Origin: Christensenella sp. UBA4379
Lineage (GTDB): Bacteria; Bacillota; Clostridia; Christensenellales; Aristaeellaceae
Reading direction: 5' to 3'
Assembly: GCA_002391225.1 (NCBI GenBank)
Contig: DGRV01000096.1
Coordinates: forward strand, 60,945 to 105,270
Length of the DNA stretch: 44,326 bases
Part shown: positions 1-7,141 of the stretch, piece after piece
Numbering within the stretch: position 1 is the first letter of the stretch
Layout: each line of letters begins with the position of its first letter
The notes under the pieces: model-generated
Told to the model about the DNA's origin: nothing
The model's input: the letters and a program-made list of their open reading frames with translations, nothing else
The model's database searches: none
Translations under genes and position numbers: made by a program

Positions 1-455
1 GTGCGCTGCTGCATGCCGACGGTGATGTCCTGGATCTTCGCGTCTGGATCAACGTCCAGTCCGTATTTTTTGGACAGCGCGATCACCTTTTCGCGCGCTT
101 CCTTTTTCCGCAGAAAGCCAAGCGAACAGACAGGTTCCACGCCCAGGATGATGTTGTCCAGCACGGTAAAGCATTCCACCAGCTTGAAGTGCTGGTGAAC
201 CATGCCGATCCCCAGGGCATTGGCGTCGTTCGGGTCCTTGATTTTGACCTCAACACCGTCCTTCTTGATGATGCCTTCTTCCGGCTGGTACAGGCCGAAC
301 AGAACGCTCATCAGCGTGCTTTTCCCGGCGCCGTTTTCACCCAGCAGCGCGTGAATCTCGCCCTTGCGCAGCTGCAGGGTGATGTTGTCGTTGGCGATGA
401 TGCCGGGGAACCGCTTGGTGATGTTCAGCATTTCAATGGCATAGGGACTATCCAA
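1..455 (-). CDS. Nucleoside/sugar-type ABC transporter ATP-binding protein (partial, cut by left edge)
   Basis: This is the first ~151 residues of an ABC ATPase; the rest lies outside the window. I translated it from a TTG at 455 that sits behind a GGAGGAG Shine-Dalgarno; the first ATG in frame (431) would remove residues that homologues keep. Visible are the strand KRFPGIIANDNITLQL, Walker A GENGAGKST, a Q-loop region reading GMVHQHFKLVECFTV, and MQQR from just after the position where the ABC signature starts. The HQHFKLV form is typical of ATPases paired with BMP-family binding proteins (YufO/NupO-like) that import nucleosides or simple sugars. It follows the BMP gene on the same strand, which supports that assignment. 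The substrate is inferred. Confidence 0.88.
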   Translation of the reverse strand, partial: MDSPYAIEMLNITKRFPGIIANDNITLQLRKGEIHALLGENGAGKSTLMSVLFGLYQPEEGIIKKDGVEVKIKDPNDANALGIGMVHQHFKLVECFTVLDNIILGVEPVCSLGFLRKKEAREKVIALSKKYGLDVDPDAKIQDITVGMQQR

Positions 456-492
456 AGCGATCTCCTCCTGACTTAAAAGAAATCCTATTTCT

Positions 493-542
493 GACAAAAG
501 CCTCGGCTCGCCGCGAGGAAACGGAGAACAGGGGCTTTTGTC
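493..542. repeat. Inverted repeat between BMP gene and its ABC ATPase
   Basis: Ten-base perfect arms GACAAAAGCC (493-502) and GGCTTTTGTC (533-542) enclose a GC-rich loop with a smaller CTCG/CGAG dyad. Transcripts entering the ATPase gene from the BMP gene would fold here, just after the terminator at 541-574. It could be a second attenuator or an mRNA-stabilising stem; the sequence alone does not decide. Confidence 0.5.
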
Positions 543-574
543 AAAAATCCGGGGATGAAGATATCCATCCCCGG
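541..574 (-). terminator. Rho-independent terminator/attenuator after the BMP gene
   Basis: On the minus strand a 9-bp stem (CCGGGGATG 549-557 with CATCCCCGG 566-574, 8-nt loop) is followed by TTTTTGAC. It lies 16 nt after the BMP stop and before the ATPase gene. Such a partial terminator commonly lets the binding protein be made in excess over the membrane complex. Confidence 0.8.
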
Positions 575-589
575 AATCGTCTGAGATTC

Positions 590-1699
590 TTACTTGATGT
601 TGCCCTGATAGTCCACGGTCACGGCGGTGACAGCGGGTTCAGCGGTGATGTCGTTGGACACGGTGATTTCGCCCTTGAACATCTTGGCCACCAGCGCCTT
701 GTAATCGTCCGCGGTGAAGCCGTCGGCGAACTGGGTGGAAGGAGCGATCTGCACGAAGTTGGCGTCAGGATCTTCGCCCACCAGGCCCAGGTTCTCCACC
801 TTGCCGCCGGCGAAAGTGCCGTTCTTGAGCGCGTCCAGCTGAGATTTGACCGTCGCGGCCAGACCCTTCATGGCAGAAGTCACGGTGATGCCGGCGCCGT
901 AGAGGCCATCGATGGTGGCAGCCTGGTCCACGTCAACGCCGATCACCTTCTTGCCGACCTTGGAAGCCGCTTCACCGGCAGAGGTGAAGATGCCGCCGCC
1001 GCAGGCGAAGACCACTTCAGTGCCGCCGGCATACCAGGTGTCCATGTAGGCGGTGATGTCAGCGTCGCCATAGAACTGGTTGCCGTACACATACTTGATT
1101 TCCACGTCGGTCAGGCCCATGTCAGCAGCGGCAGCGTCCGCGCCCTGCACGAAGCCATAGCCATAACGGACGACAGCGGGAACCGCCATGCCGCCCAGGA
1201 AGCCCAGCTTCTTGTAGCCCAGCTTCACAGCGGCGTAGCCGGCCATGTAGCCGCACAGCTCTTCCTGATACACAGCGCTGTACAGGTTTTCAGGATAGAC
1301 CCAGGAGAAATCGGCAGAGGTGCCGTGAGCGTCCTGCAGGTCGAACTCAGACACGTCCAGCGCGATGAACTTGATGTCGGAATAATCTTCGACGGTGGCG
1401 ACGATCGCCGGCGCGAAGGCGTAGCCAGGCATGATCAGGGCGTTGTAGCCGTCGTTGATCGCCTTTTCAATGGAGGTGATGCGGTCCTGGTCGGAGTCGG
1501 AAGCGGGCTTGTAATAAACGAAATCCACACCGTTGGCCTCGGACCAGGCTTTGGCGGCTTCGTAGGTGGTCTGGTTAAAGGACTGGTCGGTAATATCGCC
1601 GTAGTCGGTGATCATCGCGACTTTCAGATCTTCCGCCAGAGCGGAGCAGACGGTAAGCGCCATCATGGCAGCCAGAAGCAGAGCGACAAATTTCTTCAT
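590..1699 (-). CDS. BMP family ABC transporter substrate-binding protein
   Basis: A 369-residue extracytoplasmic binding protein of the BMP (basic membrane protein, PnrA-like) family, which delivers purine nucleosides or related ligands to an ABC importer. The start is the ATG at 1699, 10 nt after AAAGGAGG; an upstream in-frame ATG at 1744 has no ribosome site and would bury the signal peptide. The N-terminus is MKKFVALLLAAMMALTVCSA, then LAED, and the mature protein starts with the family pattern KVAMITDYGDITDQSFNQ. Further family features are GYNALIMPGYAF, FLGGMAVPAVVRYGYGFVQG and FACGGGIFTSAGEAA. The only cysteine in the signal is in LTVC, a poor lipobox with Val before Cys, whereas ALA-ED is a good signal peptidase I site. 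The ATPase gene follows on the same strand. Confidence 0.93.
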   Translation of the reverse strand: MKKFVALLLAAMMALTVCSALAEDLKVAMITDYGDITDQSFNQTTYEAAKAWSEANGVDFVYYKPASDSDQDRITSIEKAINDGYNALIMPGYAFAPAIVATVEDYSDIKFIALDVSEFDLQDAHGTSADFSWVYPENLYSAVYQEELCGYMAGYAAVKLGYKKLGFLGGMAVPAVVRYGYGFVQGADAAAADMGLTDVEIKYVYGNQFYGDADITAYMDTWYAGGTEVVFACGGGIFTSAGEAASKVGKKVIGVDVDQAATIDGLYGAGITVTSAMKGLAATVKSQLDALKNGTFAGGKVENLGLVGEDPDANFVQIAPSTQFADGFTADDYKALVAKMFKGEITVSNDITAEPAVTAVTVDYQGNIK

Positions 1700-1758
1700 G
1701 ATTTGAGAGCCTCCTTTTCTGAACACACGAATTTTAAGCATCATACATGCTTGAGAAT

Positions 1759-1787
1759 ATTATACCAAATCATATACCATTTGGAAA
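1759..1787 (-). promoter_or_regulatory. Probable sigma-A promoter of the BMP operon with an operator-like dyad
   Basis: Reading the minus strand, TTTCCA (1787-1782) and a perfect TATAAT (1764-1759) are 17 nt apart. The spacer is almost filled by an inverted repeat, CCAAAT (1765-1770) and ATTTGG (1779-1784), 8 nt between arms. A repressor bound there would block polymerase. Other dyads in the same 315-nt divergent intergenic region are ATGAT-GAA-ATCAT (1788-1800), ACAAATTTGT (1812-1821) and GCGGATCCGC (1834-1843). No regulator gene is adjacent. Confidence 0.6.
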
Positions 1788-1928
1788 TGATGAAATCATG
1801 ACTTTTTTATTACAAATTTGTTTCATAAATGAAGCGGATCCGCAGGGTCAATGACGATTCCCTGGGGAGAAAAGAGAACGAAATACCGCAAAAAAACAAT
1901 CAGAACACTTTCGGAAGCTCAAAATGAG

Positions 1929-1962
1929 TTGACTTTATTACGATAAAGTGATAACGTAATAA
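1929..1962 (+). promoter_or_regulatory. Promoter/operator region of the amino-acid ABC importer operon
   Basis: A -35 TTGACT (1929-1934) is followed at 17 nt by a weak -10 TAACGT (1952-1957). Two overlapping perfect dyads occupy the spacer: ACTTTAT-TACG-ATAAAGT (1932-1949) and TTATTACG/CGTAATAA (1935-1942 and 1955-1962, 12 nt between arms). Their placement over the core promoter suggests binding of a dimeric repressor. The weak -10 leaves open activation instead. Confidence 0.55.
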
Positions 1963-2014
1963 ACGAACTGAACATTCGCTTCGGGAATCCGGAGCCAAGG
2001 GAGGATTTTATTTT

Positions 2015-2788
2015 ATGAAGAAATGTCTTTCTCTGGTACTGGCGCTGGCCCTGCTTACTGTTTCCTTTGCGGCGCTGGCCGATACCTTCGTCATGGGCAT
2101 TGACCCGGAATACCCGCCCTTCAGCTATATGGGGGATGACGGGGAATACACCGGCTTCGATGTGGAAATCTGCAAAGCCGCCTGTGATCTTCTGGGCCTT
2201 GATTTTGAAATCTTCGCCGTGGACTGGGACAATAAGCTGATCCAGCTGGACAACAAAGAGTGCGACTGCGTCTGGTCCGGCATGACGATTCTGGACAGCA
2301 TGAAGGAAGCTGGCTATGTGATCTCTGCCCCTTACTATGACAATACGCAGGTGCTGGTCGTCAAAGCGGACAGCGGCATCGCCTCTTCCGCCGATCTGGC
2401 CGGCAAGGCCGTCGCCGTGCAGCTCGGCACCTCCGGCGAAGCTCTCCTGAACGGAGACCTGGCCGACCTGACCGCCACCTTCTCTGAGCTGGTTACCTGC
2501 CAGAGCTTCCTGATGTGCTTCACGGAGCTCGAAGGCAACGCCGTGGACGCCGTGTTTGTGGATCTGCCCGTGGCCGCCGCTTACGTGGCCAACAAGGACC
2601 AGCTGGTCGTCCTCAATGAAAACCTCGGCGCGGAACAGTACGGGATCGCTTTCCGCAGCGGCGACGCGGCCCTTTGTGAAAAGATCGAAGGCGCGGTCAA
2701 GCAGTTGGTTGAAAACGGCACCTACGCTGAAATTGCGGCGAAGTATCCGGACATCGTGAACAACCTGCTCTTCCTGAATAAGGACTGA
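2015..2788 (+). CDS. Amino-acid ABC transporter substrate-binding protein (SBP_bac_3)
   Basis: A 257-residue periplasmic-binding-protein family 3 member, likely capturing a polar amino acid for the importer encoded downstream. The ATG follows AAGGGAGG. The signal peptide ends AALA before DTFVMG, with no lipobox cysteine near the cleavage point (the only Cys is residue 4). Family features are IDPEYPPFSYMGDDGEYTGF near the mature N-terminus, FDVEICKA, the first-lobe motif CDCVWSGMTI, and the hinge/second-lobe pattern VAVQLGTSGE, then VFVDLPVAAAYV and QYGIAFRSGD. Ligand identity cannot be read from the sequence; association with a CntK-like racemase gene makes histidine or a D-amino acid possible. 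Confidence 0.93.
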   Translation: MKKCLSLVLALALLTVSFAALADTFVMGIDPEYPPFSYMGDDGEYTGFDVEICKAACDLLGLDFEIFAVDWDNKLIQLDNKECDCVWSGMTILDSMKEAGYVISAPYYDNTQVLVVKADSGIASSADLAGKAVAVQLGTSGEALLNGDLADLTATFSELVTCQSFLMCFTELEGNAVDAVFVDLPVAAAYVANKDQLVVLNENLGAEQYGIAFRSGDAALCEKIEGAVKQLVENGTYAEIAAKYPDIVNNLLFLNKD

Positions 2789-2809
2789 TTCCGCTTTTCA
2801 TTCACAAGC

Positions 2810-2848
2810 CCCGGGAAGCCTTCGGGTTCCCGGGAAATTTCTTTTTTT
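2810..2848 (+). terminator. Attenuating terminator between binding protein and permease genes
   Basis: Stem CCCGGGAA (2810-2817) pairs with TTCCCGGG (2827-2834) around a 9-nt loop, followed by AAATTTC and seven T residues (2842-2848). It lies between the binding-protein stop and the permease start, so partial termination would give more binding protein than permease and ATPase. Confidence 0.85.
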
Positions 2849-2875
2849 CCGCTTTGAACGCGGGAAGGAGTTTGC

Positions 2876-3523
2876 ATGACGCTGACAACCATGGTCATGA
2901 AGATGAGCGAGGGCTTCGGCAAGACCTGCGCCATCTTCTTTCTGACGCTTCTGTTCTCCCTGCCGCTGGGCATGCTGGTGGCGATGCTCAGAATGAGCAA
3001 AAACAAAATCGTTTCCGGCGTGACCCGCTTCGTCATTTCCGTTTTGCGCGGCACCCCGCTGATGCTGCAGCTGCTGGCCGTGACCTACGGCCCGTATTAT
3101 CTCTTCGGGCTCAGCGTGTCGAGAAACAAGCTGATTCCGGTGGTGGTGGCCTTTTCCATCAATTACGCGGCGTATTTCGCTGAAATCTACCGCGGCGGAA
3201 TCGAGTCCATGTCCATCGGCCAGTATGAGGCGGCGGAGGTGCTGGGCTATTCCAAATGGCAGACCTTCATGAGAATCATTCTGCCTCAGGTGATCAAGCG
3301 CATCATGCCGAGCATCACCAACGAAGTCGTCACCCTGGTAAAGGATACCTCGATGGCCTTTACCGTTTCCTATCAGGAAATGTTCACGATCGGCAAACAG
3401 ATCGCCAACTCCCAGACGAGCTTCGTGCCCTTCCTGGTGGCGGGCCTGTTCTACTACATCTTTAATCTGCTGGTGGACTTCACCATGGGCAGGGTGGAAA
3501 AAGGCCTCAATTATTATCGGTAA
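2876..3523 (+). CDS. Amino-acid ABC transporter permease (HisM/GlnP family)
   Basis: A 215-residue inner-membrane permease of the polar amino-acid uptake family. The ATG follows GGGAAGGAG. About five hydrophobic segments are visible, starting with FGKTCAIFFLTLLFSLPLGM and ending with FVPFLVAGLFYYIFNLLVDF. The family hallmark VLRGTPLMLQL is present after the second segment, and the EAA loop that docks the ATPase reads QYEAAEVLGYSKWQTFMRII. The length is normal for the family. It sits between the binding-protein and ATPase genes, 14 nt before the latter, so the three form one importer. Confidence 0.95.
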   Translation: MTLTTMVMKMSEGFGKTCAIFFLTLLFSLPLGMLVAMLRMSKNKIVSGVTRFVISVLRGTPLMLQLLAVTYGPYYLFGLSVSRNKLIPVVVAFSINYAAYFAEIYRGGIESMSIGQYEAAEVLGYSKWQTFMRIILPQVIKRIMPSITNEVVTLVKDTSMAFTVSYQEMFTIGKQIANSQTSFVPFLVAGLFYYIFNLLVDFTMGRVEKGLNYYR

Positions 3524-3537
3524 AGGAGGGACTGTCT

Positions 3538-4302
3538 TTGAATTCCTTACTTGAAATCAGGCACTGCCGGAAAAACTTCGGCGGCAATACCGTTTTGACG
3601 GATCTCAATCTGAACGTGGAGCAAAGCCAGGTGCTCTCTATCATCGGCCCGAGCGGCAGCGGGAAATCGACCCTGCTTCGCTGCGCTACGCTTCTGGAAA
3701 CCATGGACGGGGGAGACCTGATCTATGACGGGGTGTACGCCGCCAAAGATCAGGACGGGAATGCTGTTTACGCAGGAAACGCGACGTTGCAGCAGGTTCG
3801 GAACATGTTCGGCCTGGTATTCCAGAATTTTAATCTTTTTCCACACTATTCCGTGCTGAAAAACGTCATGGAAGCGCCGATCCTGGTGCAGAAAAGAGAA
3901 AAGCGCGAAGTGGAGTGGGAAGCTCGGGACCTGCTGGAACAGATGGGCCTGTCCGATAAGGCGGACGCATATCCCTATCAGCTCTCCGGCGGTCAGCAGC
4001 AGCGCGTCTCCATCGCCAGGGCCCTGGCCATGAACCCGAAGATCCTCTTTTTTGACGAGCCTACCTCCGCGCTGGACCCGGAATTGACCGGAGAAATCCT
4101 CCGGGTCATCCGAAAGCTGGCGGAAAAGAAAATGACCATGGTCATCGTGACCCATGAAATGGCGTTTGCCAGGGATGTTTCCGATTGGGTGGTCTTTATG
4201 AACGGCGGCGTGATCATCGAGCAGGGGAAACCTTCGGACGTCATCGACCATCCTTCGCAGGAGAGAACCATTCAATTCCTCAGGAGAATCAGAGAGCAAT
4301 GA
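3538..4302 (+). CDS. Amino-acid ABC transporter ATP-binding protein (GlnQ/HisP family)
   Basis: A 254-residue cytoplasmic ATPase powering the preceding permease. The start is TTG behind AAAGGAGGG. Walker A GPSGSGKST is at residues 37-45, the Q-loop glutamine near 96 in LVFQNFNLFPH, the ABC signature LSGGQQQR at 149-156, Walker B ILFFDEPTSALD at 169-180 and the switch histidine at 206 in VTHEMAF. The FNLFPH element is characteristic of polar amino-acid importers. It carries a short insertion around residues 66-85 (DGVYAAKDQDGNAVYAGN) before the Q-loop. Its stop overlaps the start of the racemase-like gene (ATGA), so the two are translationally coupled. Confidence 0.95.
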   Translation: MNSLLEIRHCRKNFGGNTVLTDLNLNVEQSQVLSIIGPSGSGKSTLLRCATLLETMDGGDLIYDGVYAAKDQDGNAVYAGNATLQQVRNMFGLVFQNFNLFPHYSVLKNVMEAPILVQKREKREVEWEARDLLEQMGLSDKADAYPYQLSGGQQQRVSIARALAMNPKILFFDEPTSALDPELTGEILRVIRKLAEKKMTMVIVTHEMAFARDVSDWVVFMNGGVIIEQGKPSDVIDHPSQERTIQFLRRIREQ

Positions 4303-5099
4303 AACCTGTGCGATATGTGACCTTCGACCCGACCGGCAACACGACCTGCCTGGTGCTGGATCCGGTGGAAGAAAAAGACCGGGGCCAGGTGACGGATTTG
4401 CTGATGCGGCGCTGCGAGCAGGTGGGCTACCTTCAGCCCCCGCTGAAGACGGACGCCAAAGCCAGACTGCAGATGATGGGCGGGGAGTTCTGCGGAAACG
4501 CCGCCATGGCGACGGCTGCGTATCTGGTAAAACGGGAAGGGGCGATCGGAAAAACCGTCGTTCCCCTGGAGGTGTCCGGGGCAAACGGCGTCATTTCCTG
4601 TGCCGCTTGGCGCATGTCCGACCGCTTCTGGGAAGGGACGGTGGAAATGCCTCCCATTCTAGATCTGACGCCCATCAGGCTTGGGGACCTGGACGCCGTG
4701 CTGGTCCGCATGGAGGGAATCGCCCACCTGATTCTTTCAGACGTCCGACTGGACAGGACGACGGCGGAAGCGCTTCTCAAAGAAAAGGCTCGGGAGCTGC
4801 CGGACGCGTCCGTCGGTCTTTTGTTGTGGAACAGCCGGGCAAATTATATGAAACCGCTTGTTTTTGTCAAAAAAAGTGATACACTGGTCTGGGAAACAGG
4901 ATGCGGCAGCGGAAGCACCGCCATCGGCGCCTGGCTGGCGTCGAGAGAGGGCAGCGGCATCGTCAGGACAGATATTCAGCAGCCCGGGGGAATCATTCGC
5001 GCGGAAGCGGCCGCGGAAAACGGGACGGTTCAGTATGTGCGGATTACCGGGAAGATCAGGATCGGCAAGGAAGAGATATTGCACGATGAAATCCTCTGA
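4299..5099 (+). CDS. CntK-like (DapF-fold) two-cysteine amino-acid racemase/epimerase
   Basis: A 266-residue protein of the diaminopimelate-epimerase fold. Two motifs mark the pseudo-symmetric active site: GGEFCGNAAM with Cys65 and ETGCGSGSTAIG with Cys202, spaced about as in CntK, the histidine racemase of staphylopine synthesis. The N-terminus TFDPTGNTTCLVL and the later QPGG element also fit CntK better than true DapF. Such enzymes invert the alpha carbon without a cofactor, one cysteine acting as base and the other as acid. The start overlaps the ATPase stop as ATGA, giving an importer-racemase operon. No nicotianamine-synthase-like (CntL) or opine dehydrogenase (CntM) gene is present in the window, so a metallophore role is not supported here. 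The substrate is unknown; histidine is an inference from the CntK resemblance, which I judged from memory of the family. Confidence 0.8.
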   Translation: MKPVRYVTFDPTGNTTCLVLDPVEEKDRGQVTDLLMRRCEQVGYLQPPLKTDAKARLQMMGGEFCGNAAMATAAYLVKREGAIGKTVVPLEVSGANGVISCAAWRMSDRFWEGTVEMPPILDLTPIRLGDLDAVLVRMEGIAHLILSDVRLDRTTAEALLKEKARELPDASVGLLLWNSRANYMKPLVFVKKSDTLVWETGCGSGSTAIGAWLASREGSGIVRTDIQQPGGIIRAEAAAENGTVQYVRITGKIRIGKEEILHDEIL

Positions 5100-5173
5100 T
5101 CAGCGGGTGCTGCGCGGGTACTGTTCCTGAGTTTTCTCCGCCGCGCGGCCGGCCCAATAAGAAAGGAAGATGC

Positions 5174-6967
5174 ATGGTGAAACGACTTTTTTGTCTGCTG
5201 CTTTCATTGGCTTTGTTGTCCGCGCTGATTCCGGCGCAGGCCGTGGGAGCGGTCACAGAGGTCATGCGGGTCGTCCGCTGCAGCGAATGGGTCTCTCTGC
5301 GCGCGGAGCCCAGCACCTCCTCGCAGAGGCTGGCCAAGGTCTATTTGGGAGAACTGGTAACCCACTGCACGGAGGCTTTCGACGGCTTTATCTTCTGTGA
5401 GTATAACGGGAAAAGCGGCTACATCCTCAGCCAGTATCTCGGCAGTACGGATTATACGGAGGAAGACGGGATTCTGCCCAACCAGATGGTGGTCAACGTC
5501 GTGGAATACGCCACCATGCATTCCGGCCCTTCATCCTCCTCGAGCCGGGTGGCCCGTGTGCCTGTCGGCGCGGTGGTGACCTCCTGCGTCAAAGATATCG
5601 GAAACTATGTATACTGCGAATACAACGGCAGCAGCGGATATATCTCTTCCTCGTATCTGCGCAAGGCAAACTACAACGTCACCCGGCAGGACGCGTCCGT
5701 CGTTAAAAAATATGAGGGGCTGTACCCGGCCATCTACGGGACGATGGAAGTGGTCAACTGCAACGAATGGGTGTCTCTCCGGGAAAAGGCTTCCGCTTCA
5801 TCCGCCCGTCTCGCCAAAGTGCCCCTGGGTACGGAGGTAACGGACTGCCTGCAGGTTTCGGATACGTTTATCTACTGCTGCTATATGGGCGTCTGGGGGT
5901 ATATCCAGACGGCCTACCTGTCCGGCAGCGGCGATACGTATGAGAAGGAGGGGGAAACCTCTGCCTTCGACGCCCTGGGGGACCATCCGGAATACGATCA
6001 GTTCAACGCTGTGGGAACCCTGGTGGAGGAATTCTGGTCTGATCCGCAGCACACCTACCGCGTGGTCATCCGAAAAGACGATGTCAACATGTCCGAAACC
6101 ATATACGCCGCGGTGTATGACAGCGAAATCCAGTACCTTTGCCGCATGAGCATGACGGATTACAACATTTCCGAAATCTCCAGCCTGTCTGTCTTTGGCG
6201 GCGGAACGGAGGAAAACCGGGTCCTGCTTTGGTATTCCGGGGCGAACCTGACCGCCTACGACATCGGGCCCAAGATGTATGACAACATCCTCTGGTCCCT
6301 GGATCTGCCGAACGTGGGCGGAGGCGTTTCCCACGCGGTGGACAGCGACGGAACCATTTACATGATCGGCTATTATCAGAACCTTCTGACCTGTATTTCG
6401 CCGGACGGAAAACTGCTCTGGCAGGTCTCCAACGAAAATGAAGACGTCTACTGGCCGGTGCGGATCGAAATTGAAGAAAACCAGGTCAGCGTGGTCTATG
6501 AAGAAAGCGGAGACCACGACGGGACGGAAGCGGTGATTTCCTTCTCCAAAGCTGACGGCCACATCATGTCCGGCGCAGCCCCGGCACCGGGAGCCCCGGA
6601 GGCGGAAGCGGCTGTGAATTTAAGTTGGAGCAAAGAAACCGACACGCCCTATTATCTGTTTACCGCCAGCACCGAAAGCGAAGCGGCGGGGGTGCTGATC
6701 ACCCCTCTGGCCGTCCTGCGTGATTTTGAATTCCTGGCCATCAACTATCAGGACCTCGGCGACGGATCAGCCCAGTTTGACACGGAGATCCTTTTCACCC
6801 AGCAGGAGCTCACCCCGGAAACGTCCCTGCTGGTGCTGACAACCTTTAACGGGGACATCCCGAACAACGGCTTCGCCTACGTGGACGAAACCGGCGCCCG
6901 TCATGTTTTCGCCCTGGATATCAGCGGCGAAAACGGAGATCTGATCTCCTATGAAATCAACCGATAA
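5174..6967 (+). CDS. Secreted protein with three bacterial SH3 domains and a PQQ/propeller-like C-terminal part
   Basis: A 597-residue exported protein. The signal peptide MVKRLFCLLLSLALLSALIP ends near AQA-VGA. Three SH3b repeats follow at about residues 30-89, 106-162 and 190-249; each has the core pattern W-V-S-L-R or equivalent, a -P-S-S-S-R-v-A-k-V-p-lG stretch and an ending C-e-Y-n-G-x-x-GYI-x-x-YL. SH3b domains bind peptidoglycan or wall polymers, so the protein probably associates with the cell wall. The middle part (about 265-470) contains PQQ-like strands such as ILWSLDLPNVGGG and SPDGKLLWQVSNE. The last ~120 residues form a domain I do not recognise. No catalytic motif was found. 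It is 74 nt after the racemase gene and ends at a terminator. Confidence 0.85.
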   Translation: MVKRLFCLLLSLALLSALIPAQAVGAVTEVMRVVRCSEWVSLRAEPSTSSQRLAKVYLGELVTHCTEAFDGFIFCEYNGKSGYILSQYLGSTDYTEEDGILPNQMVVNVVEYATMHSGPSSSSSRVARVPVGAVVTSCVKDIGNYVYCEYNGSSGYISSSYLRKANYNVTRQDASVVKKYEGLYPAIYGTMEVVNCNEWVSLREKASASSARLAKVPLGTEVTDCLQVSDTFIYCCYMGVWGYIQTAYLSGSGDTYEKEGETSAFDALGDHPEYDQFNAVGTLVEEFWSDPQHTYRVVIRKDDVNMSETIYAAVYDSEIQYLCRMSMTDYNISEISSLSVFGGGTEENRVLLWYSGANLTAYDIGPKMYDNILWSLDLPNVGGGVSHAVDSDGTIYMIGYYQNLLTCISPDGKLLWQVSNENEDVYWPVRIEIEENQVSVVYEESGDHDGTEAVISFSKADGHIMSGAAPAPGAPEAEAAVNLSWSKETDTPYYLFTASTESEAAGVLITPLAVLRDFEFLAINYQDLGDGSAQFDTEILFTQQELTPETSLLVLTTFNGDIPNNGFAYVDETGARHVFALDISGENGDLISYEINR

Positions 6968-6974
6968 AACAACG

Positions 6975-6996
6975 CCCGCCCATTTGGGCGGGTTTT
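6975..6996 (+). terminator. Rho-independent terminator after the SH3-domain gene
   Basis: Stem CCCGCCC (6975-6981) and GGGCGGG (6986-6992) with an ATTT loop, followed by TTTT. It is 7 nt after the stop codon. The stretch from 7000 to 7110 is AT-rich and holds no gene that I can support. Confidence 0.88.
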
Positions 6997-7110
6997 CCGT
7001 TTTGCATTTCGTTTTGCATGGGATTACAAAACCCTATAAATTCTTATAAAATCTTAGAAAATATTCAAAGGGCTTAGAAAACGAAAACGCCCTCTACAAG
7101 GGAGAAAACA

Positions 7111-7138
7111 AGAAAACCGCGATTTCTCGCGGTTTTCT
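7111..7138 (-). terminator. Terminator of the tmRNA gene
   Basis: A 12-bp perfect stem, AGAAAACCGCGA (7111-7122) with TCGCGGTTTTCT (7127-7138), 4-nt loop. On the minus strand it starts 3 nt after the encoded CCA end of tmRNA and its distal arm runs into a T-rich GGTTTTCTTGTTTTC tail. Confidence 0.85.
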
Positions 7139-7141
7139 CTT

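Noticed and set aside
2876..5099. A complete staphylopine-type metallophore cluster around the CntK-like gene
   Set aside because: No CntL-like or opine-dehydrogenase gene is present, and the ABC genes are of the amino-acid type, not the nickel/peptide type of cntABCDF.
7000..7110. Possible small gene in the AT-rich stretch between the SH3 gene and tmRNA
   Set aside because: No open frame with a ribosome site; a minus-strand frame at 7074-7289 runs through the tmRNA gene and its terminator.
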